From an uncultured Metabacillus sp. (GTDB lineage: Bacteria > Bacillota > Bacilli > Bacillales > Bacillaceae): 38,566 bases of DNA. Below the pieces are notes generated by a model, which worked only from the letters and a program-made list of their open reading frames with translations, ran no database searches and had not been told where the DNA came from. The stretch covers positions 1 to 38,566 of the forward strand of contig NZ_CANNCR010000043.1 of NCBI RefSeq assembly GCF_947503125.1, read 5' to 3'. Positions 8,352 through 15,958 of this stretch are shown here, in pieces (within the stretch, counting starts at the first letter, position 1; every line of letters starts with the position of its first letter). Position numbers and translations under genes: made by a program.

Positions 8352-9955
8352 CGTTTATCCCCCTTTAGGCATAAAATGAACGCGGCTCCCGGTTCAATTG
8401 TCGCAGCCAACTTTTCCTGTTTATACGAAAGTAAAATATCTGCTTCTACACGAGCTTCTGGCGGTAATAAAACTTTTTCCCTGCCAAAGTTAAGTAGGAC
8501 CATCACTCTTTCACCCTCAGCAGCTTTAATGAAGTAGATCATATCCCCGTTTTTTTCAAGCAGCTGATAATCTCCATGATGCAAAGCAGGATGATTTCTT
8601 CTTAGTTCTAGGAGCTTTTTATAATAAGAAAGAATGGAATCACTTTGGGCAAGCTGTTGCCTCACATTGATTCCTTCACGTTTAGTTGGGAAGGAAATCC
8701 ATGGTTCCGCTGTTGAAAACCCGCTGTTTTCCGACTCATCCCATTGCATAGGCGATCTTGCTTTATCCCGGCTTTTTTCATTGGCAATGGTTAATGCTTC
8801 TTCCTCGGTTTTTCCCGCTTGAATCGCAAGCTCAAAAGCTGTGACTCCTTGAATATCCTTCATAAAGACGATGTCATCATGAATCAAATCACGCATGCCA
8901 ATTTCATCACCATAATAGAGAAAAGGTACACCTTTTGCCGTTAGGATCAGTGTTGCAAGCAGCTTCGCACGTTCTTCTTCCAGCCCTTCTTCACCAAAGC
9001 GGGAAATATGCCGCGGCATATCATGGCTGCTGAAAAACAGGGTTGGAAGTTGATCTTCCGTATGAATCTCTTCCATTTTCGTTAATTGTTCAAAGATCGC
9101 ATCCACATCAAATGCTGGAATACTTCCAAGATTAAAATTAAACACGATATCTAATTTATTTTTCCCGCTATAAGCAGATAGCACATCTACTTCTTCTGAA
9201 CCGACCTCTCCCACTAAAACCTTATCCGGAAACTGATGAACAAAGGAGGATATCTCTTCCATGACCTCAAGAATTCCAACTTGATCTTTATCATATTGAT
9301 GGATTTGCTGATTGTTTTCATCTACTGGATTATGTTCAAACGTGTTATTCACCTTTAAAAAATTGATCACATCAAGTCGAAATCCATCGATTCCTTTGTC
9401 CAGCCAAAAAGCCATCATCTCAAACATGGCCTGCTTTACTTCCGGATTTGCCCAGTTAAGATCGACCTGTTCCTTGGCAAATGCATGATAATAATATTGG
9501 CCTGACTTTTTATCAAACTCCCATGCTGAGCCGCCAAAAAAGGATTCCCAGTTATTTGGCGGCTCACCGTTGATTGGATCCTTCCAAATATACCAATCTC
9601 TTTTCGGATGATTTGGATTAGAAATCGCTTCCTTAAACCAGGCATGTTCCGATGATGTGTGATTTAGCACAAGGTCGGCAATGACCTTGATTTTTCGTTT
9701 ATGCGCCTCTTCAATAAAGTCAGCCATAGTGCCATAATCGTGATCAATCTGATAATAATCAGAAATGTCATAGCCATTATCGACTTTAGGAGACGAATAA
9801 AAAGGTGTCAGCCACAAACAATCGACGCCAAGATTCATAAAGTAATCCAGCTTCTCCGTAAGCCCTTTAAAATCGCCAATGCCATCCTTGTTTCCATCAG
9901 CAAAGCTTGGCATATACACTTCATAGAAAACAGCTTTTTCCCACCAACGCTTCAT
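8348..9955 (-). CDS. GH13 alpha-glucosidase (oligo-1,6-glucosidase type)
   Basis: The protein is 535 residues from the ATG at 9955. GGAGG lies 5 bases before it, inside a longer frame that would start at 9967. It has the GH13 barrel regions DLVLNHTS (94-101), GFRLDVINF (191-199), GEVGSEE (249-255) and SSHD (309-312), giving Asp195 as nucleophile, Glu250 as acid/base and Asp312 as stabiliser. Val196 after the nucleophile is the residue typical of alpha-1,6-specific enzymes of subfamily 31, whereas maltases have Thr or Ala. It is cytoplasmic, having no signal peptide, and should cleave an imported alpha-glucoside. The gene starts 18 bases after the permease stop. Confidence 0.92.
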   Translation of the reverse strand: MKRWWEKAVFYEVYMPSFADGNKDGIGDFKGLTEKLDYFMNLGVDCLWLTPFYSSPKVDNGYDISDYYQIDHDYGTMADFIEEAHKRKIKVIADLVLNHTSSEHAWFKEAISNPNHPKRDWYIWKDPINGEPPNNWESFFGGSAWEFDKKSGQYYYHAFAKEQVDLNWANPEVKQAMFEMMAFWLDKGIDGFRLDVINFLKVNNTFEHNPVDENNQQIHQYDKDQVGILEVMEEISSFVHQFPDKVLVGEVGSEEVDVLSAYSGKNKLDIVFNFNLGSIPAFDVDAIFEQLTKMEEIHTEDQLPTLFFSSHDMPRHISRFGEEGLEEERAKLLATLILTAKGVPFLYYGDEIGMRDLIHDDIVFMKDIQGVTAFELAIQAGKTEEEALTIANEKSRDKARSPMQWDESENSGFSTAEPWISFPTKREGINVRQQLAQSDSILSYYKKLLELRRNHPALHHGDYQLLEKNGDMIYFIKAAEGERVMVLLNFGREKVLLPPEARVEADILLSYKQEKLAATIEPGAAFILCLKGDKR

Positions 9956-9973
9956 AACTTCCTCCACAAATGC

Positions 9974-10804
9974 TTATTTAAGGGTAAACTGCATTCCTTC
10001 TTGGAATTTCTTCGCAAAGAATAGGAACAGAATAATAATCGGCAATGTTAACAACACAGAGGCTGCATACATTGGACCTGGATAGCCGCCATACGGACCA
10101 AACATCTGTGATAAAAGCACATTTAACGTGAGCATACTGTCACTTCGAACAACGAGCATATCCCATAATAATTCTGTCCATCTTTCCATGAACAGGAATA
10201 AGAAAATGACCGCCGTAATTGATTTTGACATTGGCAGAACGACCTTAAACATAATTTGCAGATTGGAAGCCCCGTCCAATTTTGCAGCTTCGATAAAGGT
10301 ATCCGGGATCGCTCTAAAGAAGTTTGTGTACATAAACACAGCCCATAAACTCATCGCTTTTGGAATAATCATTGCCCAGTACGTATCATAGAGACCGACA
10401 TTTTGAATAATTAAAAACGTAGGCACTAATAAAATGATCGCTGGGAAAAACATTTGAAACAAAATCAGATTATTAACGGTTTCCCGGCCTTTAAAGTTCA
10501 TTTTGGCTAACGCATAGGCAACCATAACCCCGGTAATCATCATAAGCACAGTAGAGCCTGCCGATACAATCACACTGTTAAAAAACGCTTGTATCCATGG
10601 TCTTGGAATCGCAACATCACCGCCGCCAAATAACCATGCATATGACCGGAACGTAAATTCAGTCGGAATCAATCTTTTATCAACCTGATCCCACGCTGCA
10701 AACGAATTTAAGACCATATAAAGATACGGAAACACCATTATGATCAATAAAATCATCGCAACGATATAGCGAAGGAGTAATCCTCTTTTATTAGACCCAA
10801 CCAT
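9974..10804 (-). CDS. Sugar ABC transporter permease (MalG type)
   Basis: This is a 276-residue integral membrane protein with about six hydrophobic segments. The EAA loop EAAKLDGASNLQIMFKVVLP (residues ~178-197) contacts the ATPase. The MalG/AraQ-type start (a short cytoplasmic N-terminus, then MILLIIMVFPYLYMVLNSF) is clear. The start at 10804 overlaps the end of the other permease by 14 bases, which implies coupled translation. It pairs with the MalF-type permease to form the channel. No ATP-binding gene follows. Confidence 0.93.
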   Translation of the reverse strand: MVGSNKRGLLLRYIVAMILLIIMVFPYLYMVLNSFAAWDQVDKRLIPTEFTFRSYAWLFGGGDVAIPRPWIQAFFNSVIVSAGSTVLMMITGVMVAYALAKMNFKGRETVNNLILFQMFFPAIILLVPTFLIIQNVGLYDTYWAMIIPKAMSLWAVFMYTNFFRAIPDTFIEAAKLDGASNLQIMFKVVLPMSKSITAVIFLFLFMERWTELLWDMLVVRSDSMLTLNVLLSQMFGPYGGYPGPMYAASVLLTLPIIILFLFFAKKFQEGMQFTLK

Positions 10805-11672
10805 TGCGTTTCCCCCACAATTCTAATAGTTTTCTGATAACAAAAATCGAAATAAACGTAACAACCGATGCCACAATCGCAACTGCTGACGCATATCCAG
10901 CCTGAAGATTCTTAAAGGCCTGTGTGAAAATTTCCATTTGCCATGTATTGGTTGCGAAATTTGGTCCTCCACCTGTTAATTGATAGACCTCCGTGAAAAT
11001 CCCAAATGTCACACCAATCGATAGGATTAACACTGTATAAATCGCTGGATAGAGTAAAGGAAGTGTAATCTTCCAGAAGCGCTGCCAAGGTGTAACACCA
11101 TCAATTGCGGCTGCTTCGTAAATTTCCGTATTAATGCTTTCAAAGCCAGATGTTAAAATCAATGCGTAATAGCCTGTGAATTTCCAGGCAATAATGACCG
11201 CTACCACACATAGAGCCGAAAACGGGGACCCTAACCAATCGATATCTAGTCCGAAATTTGCTCGTAAGAATGTATTGAGTGGACTATTATAGGAAAGGAG
11301 ACCTTTTACGATCAATGAAGAAACGACTCCAGAAGCTAAATACGGAAGGAAAAATCCGATTAAAAAAAGACCTTTAAATTTAGGCAGTCCATGAATGATT
11401 GCCGCAACGATCATGGATGAGACAATAACCAGCGGTACAAATACAGCCATAAATTTAAAGGTGACAAAGAAAGCAGCTTGAACTCCTGGTGACTTAAAGG
11501 CTTCAATATAGTTAGCGATGCCTTCAAAGTTATATTCAGGTGATATTAAATTCCAATCTGTTGCTGATAAATACAAAGACCACACAAGTGGAATCGCAAA
11601 GAAGATAATTGCATAGATAAGGTAAGGACTGGCAAATAGCCAGCCCAATCCATTACTCTTTTTCGTTCTCAT
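10791..11672 (-). CDS. Sugar ABC transporter permease (MalF/UgpA type)
   Basis: This is a 293-residue protein with about six membrane segments. The EAA loop EAAAIDGVTPWQRFWKITLP (residues ~188-207) is intact. The start overlaps the stop of the binding-protein gene by one base (TAATG). It is half of the membrane channel with the MalG-type partner. The substrate is inferred only from neighbours: an oligosaccharide that the GH13, DUF1861 and GH130 enzymes can break. Confidence 0.93.
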   Translation of the reverse strand: MRTKKSNGLGWLFASPYLIYAIIFFAIPLVWSLYLSATDWNLISPEYNFEGIANYIEAFKSPGVQAAFFVTFKFMAVFVPLVIVSSMIVAAIIHGLPKFKGLFLIGFFLPYLASGVVSSLIVKGLLSYNSPLNTFLRANFGLDIDWLGSPFSALCVVAVIIAWKFTGYYALILTSGFESINTEIYEAAAIDGVTPWQRFWKITLPLLYPAIYTVLILSIGVTFGIFTEVYQLTGGGPNFATNTWQMEIFTQAFKNLQAGYASAVAIVASVVTFISIFVIRKLLELWGKRNGWV

Positions 11673-12997
11673 TACTTGAGATCCCCCTCAATTGCCTTTT
11701 TCATCTCATTCCAGCCTTTTTCAGGGTCTACTTCCCCTTTCACTACAGGGTTTACAGCATATTGTCCAATATAGGTTTGAAGTTCATTGTATTTTGCATT
11801 ATCAATCGACGGAATTGCATTTGGCACAGCATTTGCATATGGCTGTAATACTGGATTTTTTTCAAAGAACGCAGTAAATGCTTCATTTGTTGCTAAGTCA
11901 TCACGTGCTGGCGGCAGATTTGTTTTTTCCAGCCACTTTAGATCATTCTCTGGATTTGAATAAACCCATTTAATAAATTCCATTGCCGCTTTCTTTTCTT
12001 CATCCGTAGCAGATGCGTAAATTACTAACCCTTTCGTATCGGCAAATGTTTTGACATTTTCAGTCGATACTCCATCTGGAACAGGAGGAGGTGCAAGTGT
12101 AAAGGTTTCACCATATTTCATTTCGGGGAATTTCTCAGCCCAGTAGCTGAATGTCCACGGACCGATATCAGTGAAAATACCTAACCCAGTTTCAAATGGA
12201 TCTGTTACTTGCTTTGCTAATAGTGCATCCGCTTTTCTTAACTCATCTAATAAGGTTAAAACTTTAATTCCCGCTTCATCATCAGCGACAAATTCGTTTC
12301 CTTCGATAAAGTTATTTCCATTAGAAGAAGCATCATAAAGCATAAAGAAGTCAAACCATCTCTTCCATGCAGTTGGGTCAGCTAAGTCCGCTTTTGCCCA
12401 TACATATTTGTCCGGATATTTTTCCTTCAGCTTCTTCGCCACTTCTAGCATCTCACTATAAGTTTTAGGCGGTTCATTTACACCTAACTCTTTTAAAATA
12501 TCAAGTCTCCATCCAAACAGCATTGGATTTGAGTAAATTGGCAGAACATACTGATTGCCATCTGCAAACTCCCAGCCTTTAACCGTTTTTGTCATTTGTC
12601 GTGCAGAAACAATCTCATCCCATCCCTCTAGTTCATTAAGCGGTACGAGGGCTTTACTGTCTGCAAGCTGAGCAGCAAAGCCGCGATTTATATTTTCTGA
12701 CATCGTCGGTGCACTTTTACCTGCTATAGCAGATTGAATACTCGCTTCCGATGACGGGCTTTCTTTAATCGCACTTACATTAACTTTAATATCAGGGTTT
12801 TCCTTTTCGAATTCCTTTGCTGCCTCTTCCCAATATACTTGCTGAGCCGGGTTTGGCGCTGCCCAGAATTCAATCGTTGTTACACCCTCTTTTTCAGCCC
12901 CCTGCTCTGTACCTTTATTCGCACAACCGGATAGAGCGGATACGGCCATTGTTGCAGCAAATAATAATGATGCGCCTTTTTTCATTTTACCCTTCAT
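11672..12997 (-). CDS. Sugar ABC transporter substrate-binding lipoprotein
   Basis: The 441-residue protein has an N-terminal signal with lipobox LSGC, making Cys25 the lipidated residue, followed by a polar linker and family-1 solute-binding motifs (TIEFWAAPNP, DIKVNVSAI, a long C-terminal helical part). It would sit outside the membrane and deliver a sugar to the two permeases. GGGGGT lies 6 bases before the ATG. As the first gene of the operon it follows a regulated region with palindromic operators and a cre-like site. Confidence 0.93.
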   Translation of the reverse strand: MKGKMKKGASLLFAATMAVSALSGCANKGTEQGAEKEGVTTIEFWAAPNPAQQVYWEEAAKEFEKENPDIKVNVSAIKESPSSEASIQSAIAGKSAPTMSENINRGFAAQLADSKALVPLNELEGWDEIVSARQMTKTVKGWEFADGNQYVLPIYSNPMLFGWRLDILKELGVNEPPKTYSEMLEVAKKLKEKYPDKYVWAKADLADPTAWKRWFDFFMLYDASSNGNNFIEGNEFVADDEAGIKVLTLLDELRKADALLAKQVTDPFETGLGIFTDIGPWTFSYWAEKFPEMKYGETFTLAPPPVPDGVSTENVKTFADTKGLVIYASATDEEKKAAMEFIKWVYSNPENDLKWLEKTNLPPARDDLATNEAFTAFFEKNPVLQPYANAVPNAIPSIDNAKYNELQTYIGQYAVNPVVKGEVDPEKGWNEMKKAIEGDLK

Positions 12998-13056
12998 CTT
13001 AATACCCCCATTTCATTTATTAAGGCAGACAAACGTAAAAGTTTTGTACAAATAGT

Positions 13057-13073
13057 TTGAGAGCGTTATCAAA
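13057..13073. promoter_or_regulatory. Candidate cre site (CcpA) of the carbohydrate operon
   Basis: TTGAGAGCGTTATCAAA matches the cre consensus WTGNAANCGNWNNCAWW with one mismatch (G for A at position 5). It lies 60-76 bases before the binding-protein start, where it could block transcription. A TATACT -10-like element is at 13089-13094 on the minus strand. The site fits glucose repression of a sugar operon. Confidence 0.5.
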
Positions 13074-13172
13074 CTCTCTGAAAAAAATAGTATAATTGAA
13101 TATAGCAGTACAAAACTCACTTTTAAATTACAAAATTAGTTACAAACAATTACAAAATGTTCAAAATTTATT

Positions 13173-13186
13173 TTGTAACCTTACAG
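13173..13186. promoter_or_regulatory. Second LacI-type operator (imperfect)
   Basis: TTGTAACCTTACAG differs at two positions from the perfect palindrome at 13291. It lies 118 bp, centre to centre, from that site, so looping by a LacI-family tetramer is conceivable. The rest of 13003-13393 is AT-rich with no further clear site. Confidence 0.5.
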
Positions 13187-13290
13187 ACAACATTATTACA
13201 CCGTTTTTATCATTAGTCAACCACTTAACATAAAATAAAATCATGATGTGGAAAGGTTTGCAATTTGAAATATCATGTATTATAGTTATT

Positions 13291-13304
13291 TTGTAACGTT
13301 ACAA
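13291..13304. promoter_or_regulatory. LacI-family operator (perfect palindrome)
   Basis: TTGTAACGTTACAA is a perfect 14-bp palindrome with the central CG typical of LacI-family sites. It lies 90 bp before the regulator start, between the divergent operon and the regulator gene. Confidence 0.65.
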
Positions 13305-13393
13305 TTATTGTTGTAATGTCCGTCAATATATTAAGTATAAAATTCCCTTAAATAGATGATCCTATTACATTCATTGAAAGGTTGTTCGTTCCT

Positions 13394-14413
13394 ATGGCAA
13401 AAAAGATTTCGATGCAGGATATCGCGGATCGATTACAAATATCGAAAAATTCCGTGTCACAAGCTTTATCTGGAAAACCTGGGGTAAGCGAAGAAACAAG
13501 GAGACTGGTGGAAGCTGCAGCAGCAGAACTGGGGTACGAATATTCCCCGGTGCGAAAACAAGCAAAGCAAAGCGATGCGAAGCGAAATATCGCACTCATT
13601 GCTTCCGAATTTGCCTTTTCCCTAAAAAACTTTTTTGGCGAAATTTATTTAAGTGTGGAAAAGGAACTTTCAAAGCGTGGATTTACCTTACAAATCCAGC
13701 CCATTAGCCAGCATGCCATCAACAATCTTCAATTACCGGCATTTGTTCAACATCATTCTGTTGACGGCATCCTCATTCTATCGCATTTAAGTACAGAGTA
13801 TATTAACGAAATTATCTCAACCGGCATCCCAACCGTCTTAATTGACCATCACCATCCGCATATTAAAGCAGATGCCATCCTGACAAATAATCGTTTTGGT
13901 GCTTATACAGCGGTAGAGCATCTTATTCAGTTAGGCCATAAAGAAATTGGATATGTCGGAAATGCTTCCTTTTCACCTAGCTATTATGAGAGATTAGAAG
14001 GCTATCTTTTAGCTTTCCATCAATTTGGAATAGAGGTCAATCCAACTTATATTCTCTCGAATGTCAAAGAAGAAGAGAACGAGATCTTCGGGGCAATTGA
14101 ACGGTTACCGAAAAAGCCCACTGCCTGGTTTTGTGTAAATGATGGATTTGGTTTCCTGGTCAGCTCCTACCTCCAGCAATCAGGCTTCAAAATTCCTGAG
14201 CAAGTCTCGGTTTGCAATTTTGACAATGGACAACTTTCCCAGCTCTCCACTCCAAAAATCACAACAATGGATATTGATCTAAAGCTCTATGGAAAAAAAG
14301 CAGTTGACCGCCTAATCTGGCGAATCAGCAACAAAGACGCTGTCTGTCAGGAAATACTCTTACCTACTACGTTAATTAAACGGGCATCAACTGGTCCGGC
14401 TCCAACAAATTGA
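13394..14413 (+). CDS. LacI-family regulator of the carbohydrate operon
   Basis: This is 339 residues from the ATG at 13394; a longer frame from a TTG at 13382 would put the start inside the AAAGG site. Residues ~4-28 form the LacI helix-turn-helix (SMQDIADRLQISKNSVSQALS), then the hinge helix, then a periplasmic-binding-like sensor domain to the end. It is transcribed divergently from the six-gene operon, with palindromes in between. It is probably a repressor released by the imported sugar, and may also control itself. The Shine-Dalgarno spacing (13 bases) is longer than usual, so the start is only likely. Confidence 0.9.
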   Translation: MAKKISMQDIADRLQISKNSVSQALSGKPGVSEETRRLVEAAAAELGYEYSPVRKQAKQSDAKRNIALIASEFAFSLKNFFGEIYLSVEKELSKRGFTLQIQPISQHAINNLQLPAFVQHHSVDGILILSHLSTEYINEIISTGIPTVLIDHHHPHIKADAILTNNRFGAYTAVEHLIQLGHKEIGYVGNASFSPSYYERLEGYLLAFHQFGIEVNPTYILSNVKEEENEIFGAIERLPKKPTAWFCVNDGFGFLVSSYLQQSGFKIPEQVSVCNFDNGQLSQLSTPKITTMDIDLKLYGKKAVDRLIWRISNKDAVCQEILLPTTLIKRASTGPAPTN

Positions 14414-14433
14414 TATGCAGGAAAACAAACATG

Positions 14434-14462
14434 TTTAATATATGGTTTATTTCGTGTATGAT
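14434..14462 (+). promoter_or_regulatory. Promoter of candidate antisense RNA A
   Basis: TTTAAT (14434-14439), a 17-base spacer and TATGAT (14457-14462) give a SigA-like promoter pointing into the 3' end of the toxin-like gene. The same block, including ..GGTTTAT.TCGTGTAT.AT.., recurs at 16401-16429 with TATAAT. Confidence 0.45.
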
Positions 14463-14468
14463 GGGAAT

Positions 14469-14566
14469 ATAATTAAAAAGAGAAGTGCTGGAACACTTCT
14501 CCTACAGCCTCTACCGTCAGGGTGGTGGTTGTCAAAACTTATTTATCTTGAGAACCACCCTTATGC
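14469..14566 (+). ncRNA. Candidate type I antitoxin RNA A
   Basis: Inferred only. A transcript from the promoter above would begin about here, pass through the minus-strand terminator hairpin, and could end after the GGGTGGT ... ACCACCC stem (14520-14560). It would be complementary to the last ~28 bases of the peptide gene and to its 3' untranslated region. No open frame of its own is convincing. Its ends are not known. Confidence 0.35.
14472..14501 (-). terminator. Terminator of toxin-like gene A
   Basis: GAGAAGTG and CACTTCTC form an 8-bp stem with a 6-base loop. On the minus strand it is followed by TTTTTAATT. The antisense promoter lies just beyond it, as in convergent toxin-antitoxin modules. 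Confidence 0.7.
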
Positions 14567-14685
14567 TTGTGACGGCGCGGGGTGGTTTCCTTGTTTTCTA
14601 ATACGTTTTTCCGAAAGAAATCAGCACTTATCTCACGTACAATTCCCTTCAGAGCTTCTCGTAGAAATTCAAGAAATGTCTCCAT
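14539..14685 (-). CDS. 48-residue basic peptide, candidate type I toxin (copy A, intact)
   Basis: METFLEFLRE begins an amphipathic N-terminal helix (to residue ~30), followed by a strongly basic tail with RRHKHKGG and a C-terminal Lys. The start at 14685 is set by AAAGGAGGTGAT 5 bases upstream. A longer frame to 14754 is not expected to be used. The gene is unlike the classic hydrophobic TxpA/BsrG/BsrE peptides in sequence, but the size, the over-strong Shine-Dalgarno, the mRNA folding and the convergent antisense promoter all fit a type I toxin. It could instead be an exported peptide or bacteriocin. I do not recognise a named family. A frameshifted copy lies at 16508-16653. Confidence 0.6.
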   Translation of the reverse strand: METFLEFLREALKGIVREISADFFRKNVLENKETTPRRHKHKGGSQDK

Positions 14686-14693
14686 GATTATCA

Positions 14694-14718
14694 CCTCCTT
14701 TCCTTTACAGAAAGAAGA
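14694..14718 (-). promoter_or_regulatory. Shine-Dalgarno-masking hairpin, copy A
   Basis: On the minus strand TCTTCTTTC (14710-14718) can pair along all nine bases, two as G-U, with GAAAGGAGG (14694-14702), which is the ribosome binding site. The loop is 7 bases. The stem is conserved in copy B while its loop differs. Confidence 0.6.
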
Positions 14719-14798
14719 CTGACAACCAACCACCCTCACAATATTCAGCTGCAAGTCAAGTCTATTCTAGCGTTTTTCTAATTATATTACTTCCCTCC

Positions 14799-14805
14799 TT
14801 CGACA
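14799..14805 (-). promoter_or_regulatory. Spo0A-box-like site upstream of toxin-like gene A
   Basis: On the minus strand TGTCGAA, the perfect 0A-box heptamer, lies within TTTGTCGAAGG, ~115 bases before the ATG. Copy B has the same 11 bases at nearly the same distance. Confidence 0.45.
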
Positions 14806-14900
14806 AAATTCGCGTGCACCATACTTCTTATATTTACACCAATCAAAAAAATTTTAAATTACACGCTACTATGCACTCCTCTTCCCTATATATAAAGGGT

Positions 14901-14914
14901 GAAAGGAGGTGATC
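14901..14914 (+). promoter_or_regulatory. Extended Shine-Dalgarno of DUF1659 gene B
   Basis: It has the same 14-base complement to the 16S 3' end as copy A, and sets the start at 14919. Confidence 0.75.
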
Positions 14915-14918
14915 GAGC

Positions 14919-15137
14919 ATGGCGGTTGCAGCATTACTAGATTCCCAATTAAGCCTTGTGTTCGACATGGGCTTAGACGAGAACGGAAAAGTGAAGACGA
15001 AACGCAAAAACTACAACAATATCAAAACCTCAGCGACACCTGACCAATTGCTTCAAGTTGCACAAGCAATTGTAAGCTTACAAACTGAAACTCTATTATA
15101 CGTTGAGCGTAACGACACGAACCAAATCACGGCGTAA
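14919..15137 (+). CDS. DUF1659 domain protein, copy B
   Basis: This is a 72-residue protein differing from the copy at 5035 at only a few residues, among them I6L, A24V, V35I and A47V. It has the same basic central segment and C-terminal helix-strand. It is the first gene of a probable DUF1659-DUF2922-YvrJ transcription unit, which is the usual order in Bacillaceae. Its function is unknown. Because the copies are so close at base level, one is probably a recent duplicate of the other. Confidence 0.9.
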   Translation: MAVAALLDSQLSLVFDMGLDENGKVKTKRKNYNNIKTSATPDQLLQVAQAIVSLQTETLLYVERNDTNQITA

Positions 15138-15174
15138 GGTTTTTAGTAAAAAACGATAGAAAGGAGGTAAGGAC

Positions 15175-15393
15175 ATGGAGAAAACACTTGAGCTGCAATT
15201 TTTAAATACAGCCGGGAAAACAGTGAAAATCAGCATTGATTCACCAGTCGAACCCATTGATCAAACTGCGCTAAACGCGGCGATGGATCAAATTTTAGCC
15301 GCTAATATTCTTATCTCAACAGATGGGGACTTTGTTGCTAAAAAAGGTGCTAGAATCATTGATCGTAATGTGACAGATATTCCGCTTGCATAA
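15175..15393 (+). CDS. DUF2922 domain protein, copy B
   Basis: This is a 72-residue protein closely matching 5291-5509, with changes mostly conservative (V to I, A to T, F to L/I). GGAGG precedes the ATG by 8 bases. It keeps the LELQFLNTAGKTVKIS signature and the AALNAAMDQIL-type helix. A terminator-like stem follows, then a 20-bp repeat array, then YvrJ. Its function is unknown. Confidence 0.9.
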   Translation: MEKTLELQFLNTAGKTVKISIDSPVEPIDQTALNAAMDQILAANILISTDGDFVAKKGARIIDRNVTDIPLA

Positions 15394-15401
15394 GTGGGGT
15401 A

Positions 15402-15440
15402 AGGGCTGGCAGGTTGGTTGGAGTCAGCCCTGTCTTTCTT
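15402..15440 (+). terminator. Terminator-like stem after DUF2922 copy B
   Basis: AGGGCTG and CAGCCCT form a short stem with a 16-base loop. It is a decayed version of the perfect stem after copy A, followed by TGTCTTTCTT. Confidence 0.5.
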
Positions 15441-15470
15441 ACGTTGATCATTTGGATGAAGGATCATTTA

Positions 15471-15630
15471 TCGGCGAATTCTCGATTATATCAGCGGAAT
15501 TCCAATTTTTTCCGCGTTTTTCCAATTTTATTAGCGAAATCCCAATTTCATCTATGACTTGCCGGTACTTTTCGGCGGATCCTTTTTAGACTCTTTTTTC
15601 AGCGACTTACCGCCATTTTTCAGCGATACC
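15471..15630. repeat. Eight-unit degenerate 20-21-bp tandem repeat
   Basis: Units begin near 15471, 15491, 15511, 15531, 15551, 15572, 15599 and 15620. The loose consensus is TCRGCGANNTNCCAATTTTW. Spacing is 20-21 bases except for one 27-base step. There is no open reading frame, and the units are too short and too degenerate for a CRISPR array. The same motif occurs twice at 5582-5621 after the sister gene. Confidence 0.6.
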
Positions 15631-15665
15631 CAGCTACTATACTACTTAAAAAAGAGGTGAAAGAC

Positions 15666-15806
15666 ATGGAACAGTGGTTATCTGTTATTAGCGAAGTTGG
15701 CTTTCCTATTATCGTAACCTTGTATTTATTGAATAGGATTGAAAGCAAGCTGGATACTTTGAATCAGTCGATCCAGATGCTTCCTTCTCAGTTGCAAAAG
15801 CTGTAA
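15666..15806 (+). CDS. YvrJ family small protein
   Basis: This is a 46-residue protein too short to be noticed by most gene finders. AGAGGTGAAAG precedes the ATG. It has the family pattern of a short amphipathic start with WLSVISEVGFPIIVTLYLL, a single membrane-type segment (~10-22), then NRIESKLDTLN and a polar tail ending in a Leu-Gln-Lys-Leu motif. YvrJ commonly follows DUF1659-DUF2922 in Bacillaceae. A terminator follows. The role is unknown. Confidence 0.85.
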   Translation: MEQWLSVISEVGFPIIVTLYLLNRIESKLDTLNQSIQMLPSQLQKL

Positions 15807-15820
15807 CGTGAACTTATGTA

Positions 15821-15872
15821 AAGGGGCGCATTAAAGTTCACAGCTACTATTACTTTGCGCCCCTCCAATTTA
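15821..15872 (+). terminator. Terminator after YvrJ
   Basis: AGGGGCGCA and TGCGCCCCT form a 9-bp GC-rich stem, extended inside by AAAGT/ACTT pairing. Confidence 0.6.
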
Positions 15873-15958
15873 CATATATTTAGCCAAACTTTTACATTGA
15901 TTTACAATATAATCGTTTATAATAATAGGTAAAATGAACCATTTCAGGAGGCGATTTC

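Larger units (their letters stand above)
14519..14736. repeat. End-complementary segments of cassette A
   Basis: AGGGTGGTGGTTGTCA at 14519-14534 and TGACAACCAACCACCCT at 14720-14736 are inverted copies with one bulged base. They lie in the 3' and 5' untranslated parts of the minus-strand mRNA, so its two ends can pair over ~16 bp. Cassette B keeps the same pair at 16487-16502 and 16691-16707. Confidence 0.7.
14881..15392 (+). repeat. Long direct repeat, copy B (DUF1659-DUF2922 pair)
   Basis: This is the partner of 4997-5508 at a constant offset of 9884 bases. Both copies read the same way and flank the carbohydrate island, the kinase and cassette A. Confidence 0.85.

Noticed and set aside
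14442-14687. Plus-strand frame opposite the toxin-like gene A
   Set aside because: It is the antisense shadow of the peptide gene, has no ribosome binding site, and crosses the terminator hairpin. The equivalent frame in copy B (16325-16591) has a different sequence, so it is not conserved.
15471-15630. Array of short repeats as a possible CRISPR
   Set aside because: Units are 20-21 bp without distinct spacers, highly degenerate, and no cas gene is near.
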